From contig CAAGEG010000034.1 in the NCBI GenBank assembly GCA_900768785.1, forward strand, positions 1 to 54,817: DNA of 54,817 nt, given 5' to 3'. Below, in pieces: positions 18,306 to 26,155 of this stretch. Under the pieces are notes generated by a model. The model searched no databases. It was given only the letters and a program-made list of their open reading frames with translations, and was not told where the DNA came from. The position numbers and the translations under genes are program-made. Source of the DNA: an uncultured Prevotella sp. (lineage in GTDB: Bacteria; Bacteroidota; Bacteroidia; Bacteroidales; Bacteroidaceae). Numbering within the stretch: the stretch's first letter is position 1; each line of letters opens with the position of its first letter.

Positions 18306-19616
18306 TTAACCAATCTTATAGTATGTAAAACCGTTCTCTGCAAGATATTCTGCATCGTAAATGTTTCGTCCGTCTATTATCACCATTTCCCTCATTGCTT
18401 TCTTAAGGACAGGCAAAGACGGAACACGGAATTGATTCCATTCCGTTACAAGCATAAGAGCATCTGCATCAACAGTCGCTTCATACATATCTTTACAATA
18501 GGTAACTTTATCCCCTATTCTGCGTTTACATTCGGTCATAGCAATAGGGTCAAAAACTTTGACTTCACAACCGGCTGCAACAAGTTTGTCTATCAAAACA
18601 AGTGCAGGAGCTTCTCGCATATCATCAGTTTCCGGTTTGAAACTCAAACCCCACATTGCCACTGTTTTTCCTGCTATATTTCCTGAGAAATGACGCTCAA
18701 GTTTGTCAAACAAAATAGATTTTTGTCGTTCGTTTACATCTTCAACAGCACGAAGGACTTTCATTTCATAGCCAACTTTTTGTGCTGTTTTAATAAGAGC
18801 CTTAACGTCTTTCGGGAAGCATGAGCCACCATAACCACAACCGGGATACAAGAATTTCTTTCCGATACGTGTGTCAGCTCCTATTCCTTTTCTCACCATA
18901 TTAACATCGGCACCTACAAGTTCACAAAGATTTGCAATATCATTCATAAAAGAAATACGTGTTGCAAGCATGGAATTTGCAGCATACTTAATCATTTCCG
19001 CACTTGGAATATCGGTGAAAATCATTCTGTCACCGCTGAGCATAAACGGTTTGTAAAGACGCGCCATGACTTTTTTTGCTCTTTCCGAGTCTGTTCCCAC
19101 AACAACTCTATCCGGTGTCATAAAATCCTTGATTGCAGCACCTTCCTTAAGGAATTCGGGGTTAGATGCAACATCAAAATCAATATTAACACCCCTGGCA
19201 GCAAGTTCAGCATTTATCGCTTCCTTAACTTTATTTGCAGTACCAACAGGAACTGTGGATTTCGTTACGATAATTGTGTATTTATTGATATTCTGTCCGA
19301 AAGTTTTAGCCACTGAAAGTACATATTTCAAGTCAGCAGAGCCGTCTTCGTCCGGTGGAGTACCAACTGCAGAGAAAACAACTTCAACATCATCAAGTAC
19401 AGTACGTAAATCCGTTGTAAAATTCAGTCGTCCTGCAGCGACATTACGCAGAACCATTTCTTCCAACCCCGGTTCATAAATTGGAATTTCTCCGTTTTTC
19501 AGTTTTTCTATTTTGCTACTGTCAATGTCAACACATGTAACATTAACTCCCATTTCAGCAAAACATGTTCCTGAAACAAGTCCTACATATCCGGTACCTA
19601 CAATTGCAATATTCAT
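18306..19616 (-). CDS. ugd: UDP-glucose 6-dehydrogenase
   Basis: Oxidises UDP-glucose to UDP-glucuronate with two NAD+. It has an N-terminal Rossmann motif GTGYVG at 7-12, the SNPEFLKEGA substrate motif near 151-160, and the catalytic Cys266 in GGSCFPKD. 436 aa is standard. It lies 18 bp downstream of the epimerase gene; together they give UDP-glucuronate and UDP-galacturonate for capsule or other surface glycans. Confidence 0.97.
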   Translation of the reverse strand: MNIAIVGTGYVGLVSGTCFAEMGVNVTCVDIDSSKIEKLKNGEIPIYEPGLEEMVLRNVAAGRLNFTTDLRTVLDDVEVVFSAVGTPPDEDGSADLKYVLSVAKTFGQNINKYTIIVTKSTVPVGTANKVKEAINAELAARGVNIDFDVASNPEFLKEGAAIKDFMTPDRVVVGTDSERAKKVMARLYKPFMLSGDRMIFTDIPSAEMIKYAANSMLATRISFMNDIANLCELVGADVNMVRKGIGADTRIGKKFLYPGCGYGGSCFPKDVKALIKTAQKVGYEMKVLRAVEDVNERQKSILFDKLERHFSGNIAGKTVAMWGLSFKPETDDMREAPALVLIDKLVAAGCEVKVFDPIAMTECKRRIGDKVTYCKDMYEATVDADALMLVTEWNQFRVPSLPVLKKAMREMVIIDGRNIYDAEYLAENGFTYYKIG

Positions 19617-19634
19617 ATTCTTAATTTAATACTA

Positions 19635-20687
19635 TCAAAGTTTATAATAATTTATAAACCACTCAACCGTTAATTTAATACCTTCACTCAGAGGCGTATT
19701 TGGCTTAAATCCGGTTGCTTTTTCAAGCGCGGAACAATCTGCGTATGTTTGATAAACATCTCCGGGTTGCATAGGGAGAAATTCTTTAATAGCATCTTTT
19801 CCTGCGGCTTGTTCTATCGTTGTGATGTAGTCCATAAGTTTAACAGGCTGAGAATTGCCGATATTGTATATCCTATATGGTGCATCTGAAGTTGCAGGGT
19901 CTGCAGAAATATTATCCCATTCTGAATTTTTCTCCGGGATAACCTCAACAATGCGGACTATACCCTCCACAATATCTTCAATAAATGTGAAATCACGTAA
20001 CATATCGCCGTTATTAAAGACCTTTATCGGCTTGTCACGAAGGATTGCATCAGCAAAAAGAAATGGTGACATATCAGGGCGACCTGCAGGACCATAGACT
20101 GTGAAAAATCTCAGTCCTGTAGTGGGAATACCAAAAAGTCGTGAATAAGTATGCGCCATCATCTCGTTACTGATTTTTGTAGCAGCATACACAGAAGCCG
20201 GGTGACAAACCGCATCATGTTCGCTGAAAGGTACTTTACCATTCAAACCATATACACTTGAAGAGGAAGCATAAACAAGATGTTTTACATTTGTATTTCT
20301 GCACCCTTCAAGAATATTCATAAAACCATCTACATTAGACTTAATGTACACCTTGGGATTCTGAATGGAATATCTTACTCCTGCTTGTGCCGCAAGATTT
20401 ATTACATAATCAAATTTTTCAAAATTAAAGAGTTCATCAATGGAATTATCATCGCTTATATCCATTCGAATAAAAGTAAAATCCTTAAAATCAGAGGATT
20501 TTACCCTATTATTCCACTTTTCGCACTCAGATGCTAAAAATCCTGCACTTTCAAGTCTATGAAACTTTAATGCCGGGTCATAATAGTCGTTTATATTATC
20601 AATGCCTACGACAACATGGTTTGCAGCAAGCCTTTTTGAAACATAACTGCCAATAAAACCGGCTGCTCCTGTAACGAGGATTTTCAT
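19635..20687 (-). CDS. UDP-glucuronate 4-epimerase (NAD-dependent epimerase)
   Basis: Short-chain dehydrogenase/reductase-type epimerase. It has a GAAGFIG nucleotide motif at 7-13, the DNINDYYDPALK segment characteristic of UDP-glucuronate 4-epimerases, a serine run at 141-144 and the catalytic pair Tyr167/Lys171 in YAATK. 350 aa. Pairing with ugd supports the uronate substrate. It is first in a two-gene unit with a perfect -7 box upstream. Confidence 0.92.
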   Translation of the reverse strand: MKILVTGAAGFIGSYVSKRLAANHVVVGIDNINDYYDPALKFHRLESAGFLASECEKWNNRVKSSDFKDFTFIRMDISDDNSIDELFNFEKFDYVINLAAQAGVRYSIQNPKVYIKSNVDGFMNILEGCRNTNVKHLVYASSSSVYGLNGKVPFSEHDAVCHPASVYAATKISNEMMAHTYSRLFGIPTTGLRFFTVYGPAGRPDMSPFLFADAILRDKPIKVFNNGDMLRDFTFIEDIVEGIVRIVEVIPEKNSEWDNISADPATSDAPYRIYNIGNSQPVKLMDYITTIEQAAGKDAIKEFLPMQPGDVYQTYADCSALEKATGFKPNTPLSEGIKLTVEWFINYYKL

Positions 20688-20715
20688 TTATTTTACTTAT
20701 TTTGTTAATGTTATG

Positions 20716-20723
20716 CAAAGTTA
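20716..20723 (-). promoter_or_regulatory. -7 promoter box of the epimerase-ugd operon
   Basis: TAACTTTG on the minus strand, followed by C, fits the consensus exactly and lies 28 bp upstream of the epimerase ATG. The -33 region is not clear. Confidence 0.6.
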
Positions 20724-20732
20724 GAAATAATT

Positions 20733-20762
20733 TTTGTGGTATGAAAATATTTTGTATTTTTG
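20733..20762 (+). promoter_or_regulatory. promoter of the GH13 gene
   Basis: TTTG at 20733-20736 and TATTTTTG at 20755-20762, 18 bp apart, are both perfect matches to the Bacteroidota -33 and -7 boxes. The core lies only 9 bp from the divergent epimerase -7 box, so one bound factor could affect both. Confidence 0.75.
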
Positions 20763-20804
20763 CACTAAACAAACTCAAATAAACATTTTAAATTTAATAA
20801 AACA

Positions 20805-22232
20805 ATGAAAAAATATTGGGTATTACTTTTCGCCTTTTTTGGCGGAATATTTTCATTTAATTCAAAAGCAGAATCTCCGGACCAAAGAAACCTCGCCATT
20901 TACCAGATAATGGTTGCAAGTTTTCAACATGGAGAAGACGGAGCACCCGGTTACACTGCAATGTGGGGACCTGACGGACACACAAAAAACGGAAATTTGC
21001 GTGGAATAATAAATGCTCTCCCTCACATCAAAAGTTTGAACGTTAATGCTATATGGCTAACACCTATCTTTGATAGCAGCACTGCAAGTGGTGGTGAGAA
21101 ACTCCAAGCAACAGGCTATTTTACGAACAATTACTTCAAGATTGACCCTCATTTCGGAACTGAAGCGGATTTCCGCGAACTTGTGGATAAAGCACATGAA
21201 TTGGGACTTTACGTTATTCTGGATGGCGTTTTCGGACATCATGGCGGCGTTACACTTCCTTCACCAAAAGGCAACAAATTGGACTGCACTATAACGGAAT
21301 GTGACCGCGAAAATGCAGGTACAGGTAACGTTAAATTTCCCGGCAGTTTGGAATATATTAAGGAAGTTGCCACGTATTGGATTGAAAATTACAATATAGA
21401 CGGTTGGCGACTTGACCAGGCTTATCAAATGCTCCAAGGCGGACACGATTACTGGATTGAAATTCGTCAAGCAGTTGAACAATGCTGCGAAAAACGTCGC
21501 AATGCAGGTGAAAAATGGGGTGTTCTCGGCTATATGGTCGGCGAAGATTGGGGTGATGCCGCTCAAATAAACAAAGGCGTTTTCCGTGACTGCGGACTCA
21601 TCAGTGCATTTGATTTTCAGGGTAAAGAACTTATAAGCGGTCCTATGCAAGAAATTGAAGGAGAAGGACTTGAAAACGGTTGGAAAGACATTATCACAGT
21701 GTATTCAAATCCTGTTTCTCGCGGTTATTGCAGCGATGACGTCATGCCTAACCTATTCCTCACAAACCATGACGGATACCGTGTTGCTGACCATATTACA
21801 GGAGATTATTTCTACGAGAAACTTATGCTTCGCAATGCAATTCTTGCCGGATATAGCGGTCCTGTAACTCTCTATTATGGAGATGAATACGCAGACTTGA
21901 GCAAAAACACTACCGGTGGGCAGAAAGACAATATAGCTCGTACTACAGGACACATCAAAGCGAATAATGCAGATGAACAGCGTCTTAAAGACTATATCTC
22001 TCATGCTTTTGCAATGAGAAAAGATAATCCTGCAATGTGGCGAGGAACTTGCCAATTTTATTCACCAAAAATTGCGGGAGCGGAAGTTCTTGTTGTCAAG
22101 AAGACAGATACTTTAAGCGAAAACCAAGTGGCTATAATTTTCAGTGACAAAGATATTGAACTCTCTCTTTCTGAAAATGGTATGCCTGTTAAGGTTAAGG
22201 CTTATATACCTGAAATCATCAGAATAAAATAG
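20805..22232 (+). CDS. exported GH13 alpha-amylase-family glycoside hydrolase
   Basis: Cleaves or transfers alpha-glucan chains; exact activity is unknown. A signal peptide ends near NSKA (residue 22). The four GH13 regions are present: DGVFGHH from Asp140, GWRLD with nucleophile Asp204, GED with acid/base Glu247, and TNHD with Asp323, so the catalytic triad is intact. At 475 aa the barrel is followed by a short C-terminal beta domain. There is no lipobox cysteine and no T9SS sorting tail, so it is probably periplasmic. It stands alone, divergent from the epimerase gene. Confidence 0.92.
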   Translation: MKKYWVLLFAFFGGIFSFNSKAESPDQRNLAIYQIMVASFQHGEDGAPGYTAMWGPDGHTKNGNLRGIINALPHIKSLNVNAIWLTPIFDSSTASGGEKLQATGYFTNNYFKIDPHFGTEADFRELVDKAHELGLYVILDGVFGHHGGVTLPSPKGNKLDCTITECDRENAGTGNVKFPGSLEYIKEVATYWIENYNIDGWRLDQAYQMLQGGHDYWIEIRQAVEQCCEKRRNAGEKWGVLGYMVGEDWGDAAQINKGVFRDCGLISAFDFQGKELISGPMQEIEGEGLENGWKDIITVYSNPVSRGYCSDDVMPNLFLTNHDGYRVADHITGDYFYEKLMLRNAILAGYSGPVTLYYGDEYADLSKNTTGGQKDNIARTTGHIKANNADEQRLKDYISHAFAMRKDNPAMWRGTCQFYSPKIAGAEVLVVKKTDTLSENQVAIIFSDKDIELSLSENGMPVKVKAYIPEIIRIK

Positions 22233-22255
22233 TTAAAAGTTTTACCGGACAAAAA

Positions 22256-22284
22256 AAGAGGCGCGACTATTAGTCGCGCCTCTT
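22256..22284 (-). terminator. strong intrinsic terminator between convergent units
   Basis: AAGAGGCGCGACTA (22256-22269) and TAGTCGCGCCTCTT (22271-22284) form a perfect 14-bp GC-rich inverted repeat. A run of seven A at 22251-22257 gives a U-tract for minus-strand transcripts, so it mainly ends the 22.6-37.6 kb operon. Without a T-run on the other side it is a weaker end for the GH13 transcript. Confidence 0.85.
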
Positions 22285-22337
22285 AAGTTATTAATCTAAG
22301 AAAATTGGGAGTGCTTAACTAAACACTCTTTTACTTT

Positions 22338-22529
22338 CTATTTACGAATTATTTTGCGGATTGTTCCATCGCTCATACGGACGATGTTTACCCCTTGTTG
22401 AAACTCTGAATGGCGGATACCGTCGATAGTATAAATCTCTTCTATGGTCGCTTCGTCTGAGACTTCTACCTATGAGATGCCGGAGTCAACCTTCGTGAAG
22501 TAGCCGGTGGTTGGGGCGTTAGGGTTAAT
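22338..22529 (-). pseudogene. eroded C-terminal sorting-domain remnant of an exported protein
   Basis: Read on the minus strand the region gives about 60 codons ending in TAG at 22338. An intact stretch reads VEVSDEATIEEIYTIDGIRH and continues SEFQQGVNIVRMSDGTIRK. This is the shape of a T9SS-type C-terminal sorting domain (beta strand, IYTIDG, then G-x-x-IVR and a basic end). Just upstream, in the same frame, NAPTTGYFTKVDSGIS is cut off by an in-frame TAG. Farther upstream the frame meets a TAA and the DNA becomes AT-rich. So only the tail of a former cargo gene survives between the DUF1573 gene and the GH13 gene. Confidence 0.7.
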
Positions 22530-22562
22530 TAATAATCTATTTTACTAATGCCTTATTTATCG

Positions 22563-23012
22563 TTATAAATCCGTCTCAAAGTTATATTTCTTCAATTCGC
22601 CGCGGATGAAAATGCGAGTATATGAGCGTGGGTCGTTGGAATAGACCGTTACGGATTTGCGAAATCTGCCAACCGGTTGTCCATACCCTTTGTAGTTTAC
22701 GGTGACTATTCCCGAATCGCCGGGGAGTATGGGCGTTTTGGGGTATTGCGGCCGAGTGCAGCCGCAGCCGGTTGCGACGTGTAGGATTACCAGCGGCTGC
22801 TGTCCTGTGTTGTAAAAGCGGAAAGAGTGCGACTTTAATGTGTCGTTCCCTACCGGTTCAAAACTGCCAAAATCATATTCTTGCTCTTTGAACTCAATCT
22901 TGGGATTTTGCGGTGTGAGGTTTTGTATTGAATCGGGGGTATTTATCTTCACTCCTTGTGCTATGGCAGGGAGTGAAGATAAAATAATCCAAATCAGTGT
23001 TACACGTTTCAT
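22563..23012 (-). CDS. exported DUF1573 domain protein
   Basis: The ATG at 23012 gives a signal peptide (MKRVTLIWIILSSLPAIAQG) and a 149-aa product; the longer frame from 23090 would overlap the upstream gene and bury the signal. The mature part is a single Ig-like DUF1573 domain: EFKEQEYDFGSF, an ATGCGCT cysteine motif and the closing VYSNDPRS. The function of the domain is not known. It starts four bases after the stop of the 782-aa lipoprotein gene and is the last intact gene of the operon. Confidence 0.85.
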   Translation of the reverse strand: MKRVTLIWIILSSLPAIAQGVKINTPDSIQNLTPQNPKIEFKEQEYDFGSFEPVGNDTLKSHSFRFYNTGQQPLVILHVATGCGCTRPQYPKTPILPGDSGIVTVNYKGYGQPVGRFRKSVTVYSNDPRSYTRIFIRGELKKYNFETDL

Positions 23013-23016
23013 ATAA

Positions 23017-25365
23017 TTAAAAATCGGCATCATATTGACTGCCCATAGAAACAATTTCGCTTTCGTAAGGATATTTAAGTATCGTACCACCCGAACTTCT
23101 TACATTCTGTTTGTGATCCGATTTCTTTATATAATATGGTATAACCACAAAAAATAGTTGGTCATCGTTACTTTTTCCTGATTTATACTCTGATATAAAC
23201 TGCGTAAAAACGGTGAATCTACCTGTGGGGCAAACTCCATTTATCTTTAACGGGACCTCCTTTTCAATAAGTTTCTTGTCGCCAAGATGCAATGAAATAA
23301 ACAATCCTAATTCTTTCACGGTGACAGAGTTATAGATATTCATAACTGATGAAACCTGATATTCTACGAAATCTTCACGTTTTTTGTCTTTAAAAAAATC
23401 TTTTCCGTAAAGATCCTCGTAAACAATCTTATAATATTCCCAAGCGTCATCGCTGAGTTCCTTGCCATAGAATTGGTAACAATAAGGCCTTGAAATATAT
23501 GGTTCATTGAGCGTTACAACTTTTGCATTTTCTTGATATTCGGTAATATTTTTATACTTAGTATCATAAATACAGGGAACAACTTTATACACACCTACCT
23601 TTGGGTCTAATCCCATCTTCTCAATTGATTTATTAGAAATCGAATAATCCGTTCCTGCTGTCAATACATCATTGAATACAATCTGCTTGAATTTGTCTTC
23701 CACTTTATCATCGCTGTGGACTTCGTAGATACGCATCGCGGCTCGTTGATGTAGTTTTTCACAGTATGGGAACATAAAGAATTTTTCAAGTTCTTTGAAG
23801 CAAACATTTGCGTTAAGTTGCAATTCCATACGAGACTCCGTGATGGGTTGTCCCGTTTCCGGGTTTTTCTTCGGATTGCCGTTTTCATCTACCACCGGGG
23901 TTTCATATTCATATTCTTTCAATTCTGCACTGGTTCTATCATTGTCAACTACAGCCTTCAAATTCATTTTCCATAATGATTCGGAATCCACTCCAAAATT
24001 CATATCTCCCAAAGAGACAGTCCACCACAAGAATTTTAATACTCCTTTACCATATCCTCCGTTTGCCCAATACACTTCTATGTTGGAATTTTGCTTGTCA
24101 ACAAATTCACAATCGGAGAACGATTCTGTCTCTACAGAACCCTTAACACCAATTTTGACTTCATAACCTACCACAACTCCTAATCCTCCTGCCGCGGAAC
24201 CGGCAAGGCATCCAATCCCGACTCTTGCTCGACCCCAAACGTCAAAACTGCCGCCAAATTGGACGTTGGTAGTTGAGTAACCCGGCTTTGCCAAGGGGTT
24301 ATTTATATATTCGTCAATTTTTATCTCATCACCATCTTGCGTAATATATCCCACTCTTTTTGTTTTTGAAACCGATTTCGACTGAAAAGTTCCATAACAC
24401 ATCAAATCGAATCCTGTTTCAAAAGTTAATTCAAATAAAAAGGCTATCGGAAAACCGGGAATACTAACCGCGGGACAAATACCTTTTACAAATTGTTTGT
24501 AATTCTTTAAATCTTTATTCTCAGATAGTGAATTCAACATTTCTTTCATATGGGACATGTCTTTCGGATTATCGCCAAGCGATTTTTGAACTTCACTTTT
24601 AGATTTGCCAATACCAATTAATAATGTATAATCACGCTCCGTGTATGAATCAGTCCATTCTTCTGCATAATCTTCATCGGGATCCTCGTATTTGTGAACT
24701 TTGACATGGTCAACACTCGAACACAGAAAATCCACATAAGCCGGACCGAAAGACTTGGAAACGTGAAAATCTGTTGATTCATCTTGATCTACATCGCCAC
24801 GAGAGTTAGGCTCATATAACGACATATCAATAAAAACAGAGTCGTTTATCCAATACCCCTCTCGTTTGATGTCCGGTTTGCTACTCCTTGACTCTTCTGT
24901 GGTGCCGTCATCAACGATTGTCATACCCGGCATGGTATAGTCAATGTCAAGTTTAAGTTTATATTTTTTAAACACTTCGGCTTTAGTTGCCGGCTCGTGC
25001 TCTACTCGAATCATACCCGCTTCTCGAGTTACGTGAAGCACTCTTGCACAAAGTCCGAGAGGAATTGTTTTAGAGCAATTTGCAGCAATGTACTCACCTT
25101 CTTTCGGCATCCACTTTTCCGGCAAATTATCCATAAAATATATTACCGAATCGTTCATCGTGGCAATATAATCCTGTGGCTCACCGTTCAGCGATGTTAC
25201 ATTTTTGTTGTATTGGTATGTAAATTCTCCATATTCATTTACTAAAGTGTATGGTTCGTCCTTTCCTTTTTGGTCTTCCGTCAACTCATATTCCAACATG
25301 GACAACTCGCAGGAAGTCAAAAACATCAAAGATAAATACAGAATATTTCGGGCTATCTGTTTCAT
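23017..25365 (-). CDS. large lipoprotein of unknown function
   Basis: 782 aa. The signal ends in the lipobox FLTSC (Cys19). No known domain was recognised. The middle (about 350-430) is glycine-rich and barrel- or sheath-like (WGRARVGIGCLAGSAAGG), and resembles a stretch of the giant protein from the same operon (AWGYIDVDLG then GSIGALAGF). Several cysteines occur late in the protein. The last third is charged and probably globular. Its genes before and after are 4-40 bp away, all on the minus strand. Probably surface- or periplasm-exposed. Confidence 0.8.
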   Translation of the reverse strand: MKQIARNILYLSLMFLTSCELSMLEYELTEDQKGKDEPYTLVNEYGEFTYQYNKNVTSLNGEPQDYIATMNDSVIYFMDNLPEKWMPKEGEYIAANCSKTIPLGLCARVLHVTREAGMIRVEHEPATKAEVFKKYKLKLDIDYTMPGMTIVDDGTTEESRSSKPDIKREGYWINDSVFIDMSLYEPNSRGDVDQDESTDFHVSKSFGPAYVDFLCSSVDHVKVHKYEDPDEDYAEEWTDSYTERDYTLLIGIGKSKSEVQKSLGDNPKDMSHMKEMLNSLSENKDLKNYKQFVKGICPAVSIPGFPIAFLFELTFETGFDLMCYGTFQSKSVSKTKRVGYITQDGDEIKIDEYINNPLAKPGYSTTNVQFGGSFDVWGRARVGIGCLAGSAAGGLGVVVGYEVKIGVKGSVETESFSDCEFVDKQNSNIEVYWANGGYGKGVLKFLWWTVSLGDMNFGVDSESLWKMNLKAVVDNDRTSAELKEYEYETPVVDENGNPKKNPETGQPITESRMELQLNANVCFKELEKFFMFPYCEKLHQRAAMRIYEVHSDDKVEDKFKQIVFNDVLTAGTDYSISNKSIEKMGLDPKVGVYKVVPCIYDTKYKNITEYQENAKVVTLNEPYISRPYCYQFYGKELSDDAWEYYKIVYEDLYGKDFFKDKKREDFVEYQVSSVMNIYNSVTVKELGLFISLHLGDKKLIEKEVPLKINGVCPTGRFTVFTQFISEYKSGKSNDDQLFFVVIPYYIKKSDHKQNVRSSGGTILKYPYESEIVSMGSQYDADF

Positions 25366-25404
25366 AATACTATATACAATTTGTAATTAAAGAAATGGTC
25401 TTTA

Positions 25405-26109
25405 TTAGTGACTTGTTAACTCTATCGGTTCTGAAACACTTCCGTGAGTTTCCCCATCAAATTCCAAATAAATCGGCAAGTGTTTCAGCATTAGTGTATC
25501 GTAGTCGTAATAGGCAATATTGACATACTCCGGAAGTGGTAGCACCTCTATATCATACGGAATATATCCGTAAACGCGAATTTGCACAACTGTCTTGTCT
25601 TTTAATACAATCGGCTTGCCTATACCACGGAGTTCCGGACCAACATAGGCAAGTACCATTTGTTTTTCAAAATCCAGAGGCACACCATCGATGCTCGCCG
25701 TCACATAGGCTACCATATCGTTTGAATACTTGTGTATATCTATTTCCCATGGCTCTAACACGAATACCTGACAAAACGCCATCTTTTCATTCATCACAGA
25801 TGTTGCGCTAATCACGGTTTCTCCTGCACGTTCAGCAAAAATTGTATCATTTTTAATAGAAGCGATTTCTTCGTTTGCAGAACGGAAGAAAACTTCGCTA
25901 TTGCCCACAGTATCCGGAGTAAACACAGGTTGGAGTACAAAACTTTCTCCTTGCGTTATATAGACCGTATCATGGTCTAATTTCATATCATAAACATCTT
26001 GAACATTCTCGTCAAATTCCATGTCTATCAGCCCGCAGGACGTGAGCATAGAAAATATGAGGAGGCAGGAAGATGATGATATATATGCGAGTATCTTTTT
26101 CACAACCAT
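25405..26109 (-). CDS. lipoprotein with a BIG2-like Ig domain
   Basis: 234 aa. The lipobox is MLTSC (Cys25). Residues about 42-115 look like a bacterial Ig-like group 2 domain (DTVYITQGESFVLQPVFTP, EEIASI, GETVISAT). The rest is beta-rich with no family seen. It lies 39 bp before the 782-aa lipoprotein gene and 46 bp after the FN3 gene. It may hold or cap its neighbours at the outer membrane; this is a guess from context. Confidence 0.8.
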   Translation of the reverse strand: MVVKKILAYISSSSCLLIFSMLTSCGLIDMEFDENVQDVYDMKLDHDTVYITQGESFVLQPVFTPDTVGNSEVFFRSANEEIASIKNDTIFAERAGETVISATSVMNEKMAFCQVFVLEPWEIDIHKYSNDMVAYVTASIDGVPLDFEKQMVLAYVGPELRGIGKPIVLKDKTVVQIRVYGYIPYDIEVLPLPEYVNIAYYDYDTLMLKHLPIYLEFDGETHGSVSEPIELTSH

Positions 26110-26155
26110 TATTTGTTATAAGAAAATTTGTATTAAAACTTGCTTTTATTGCTAA

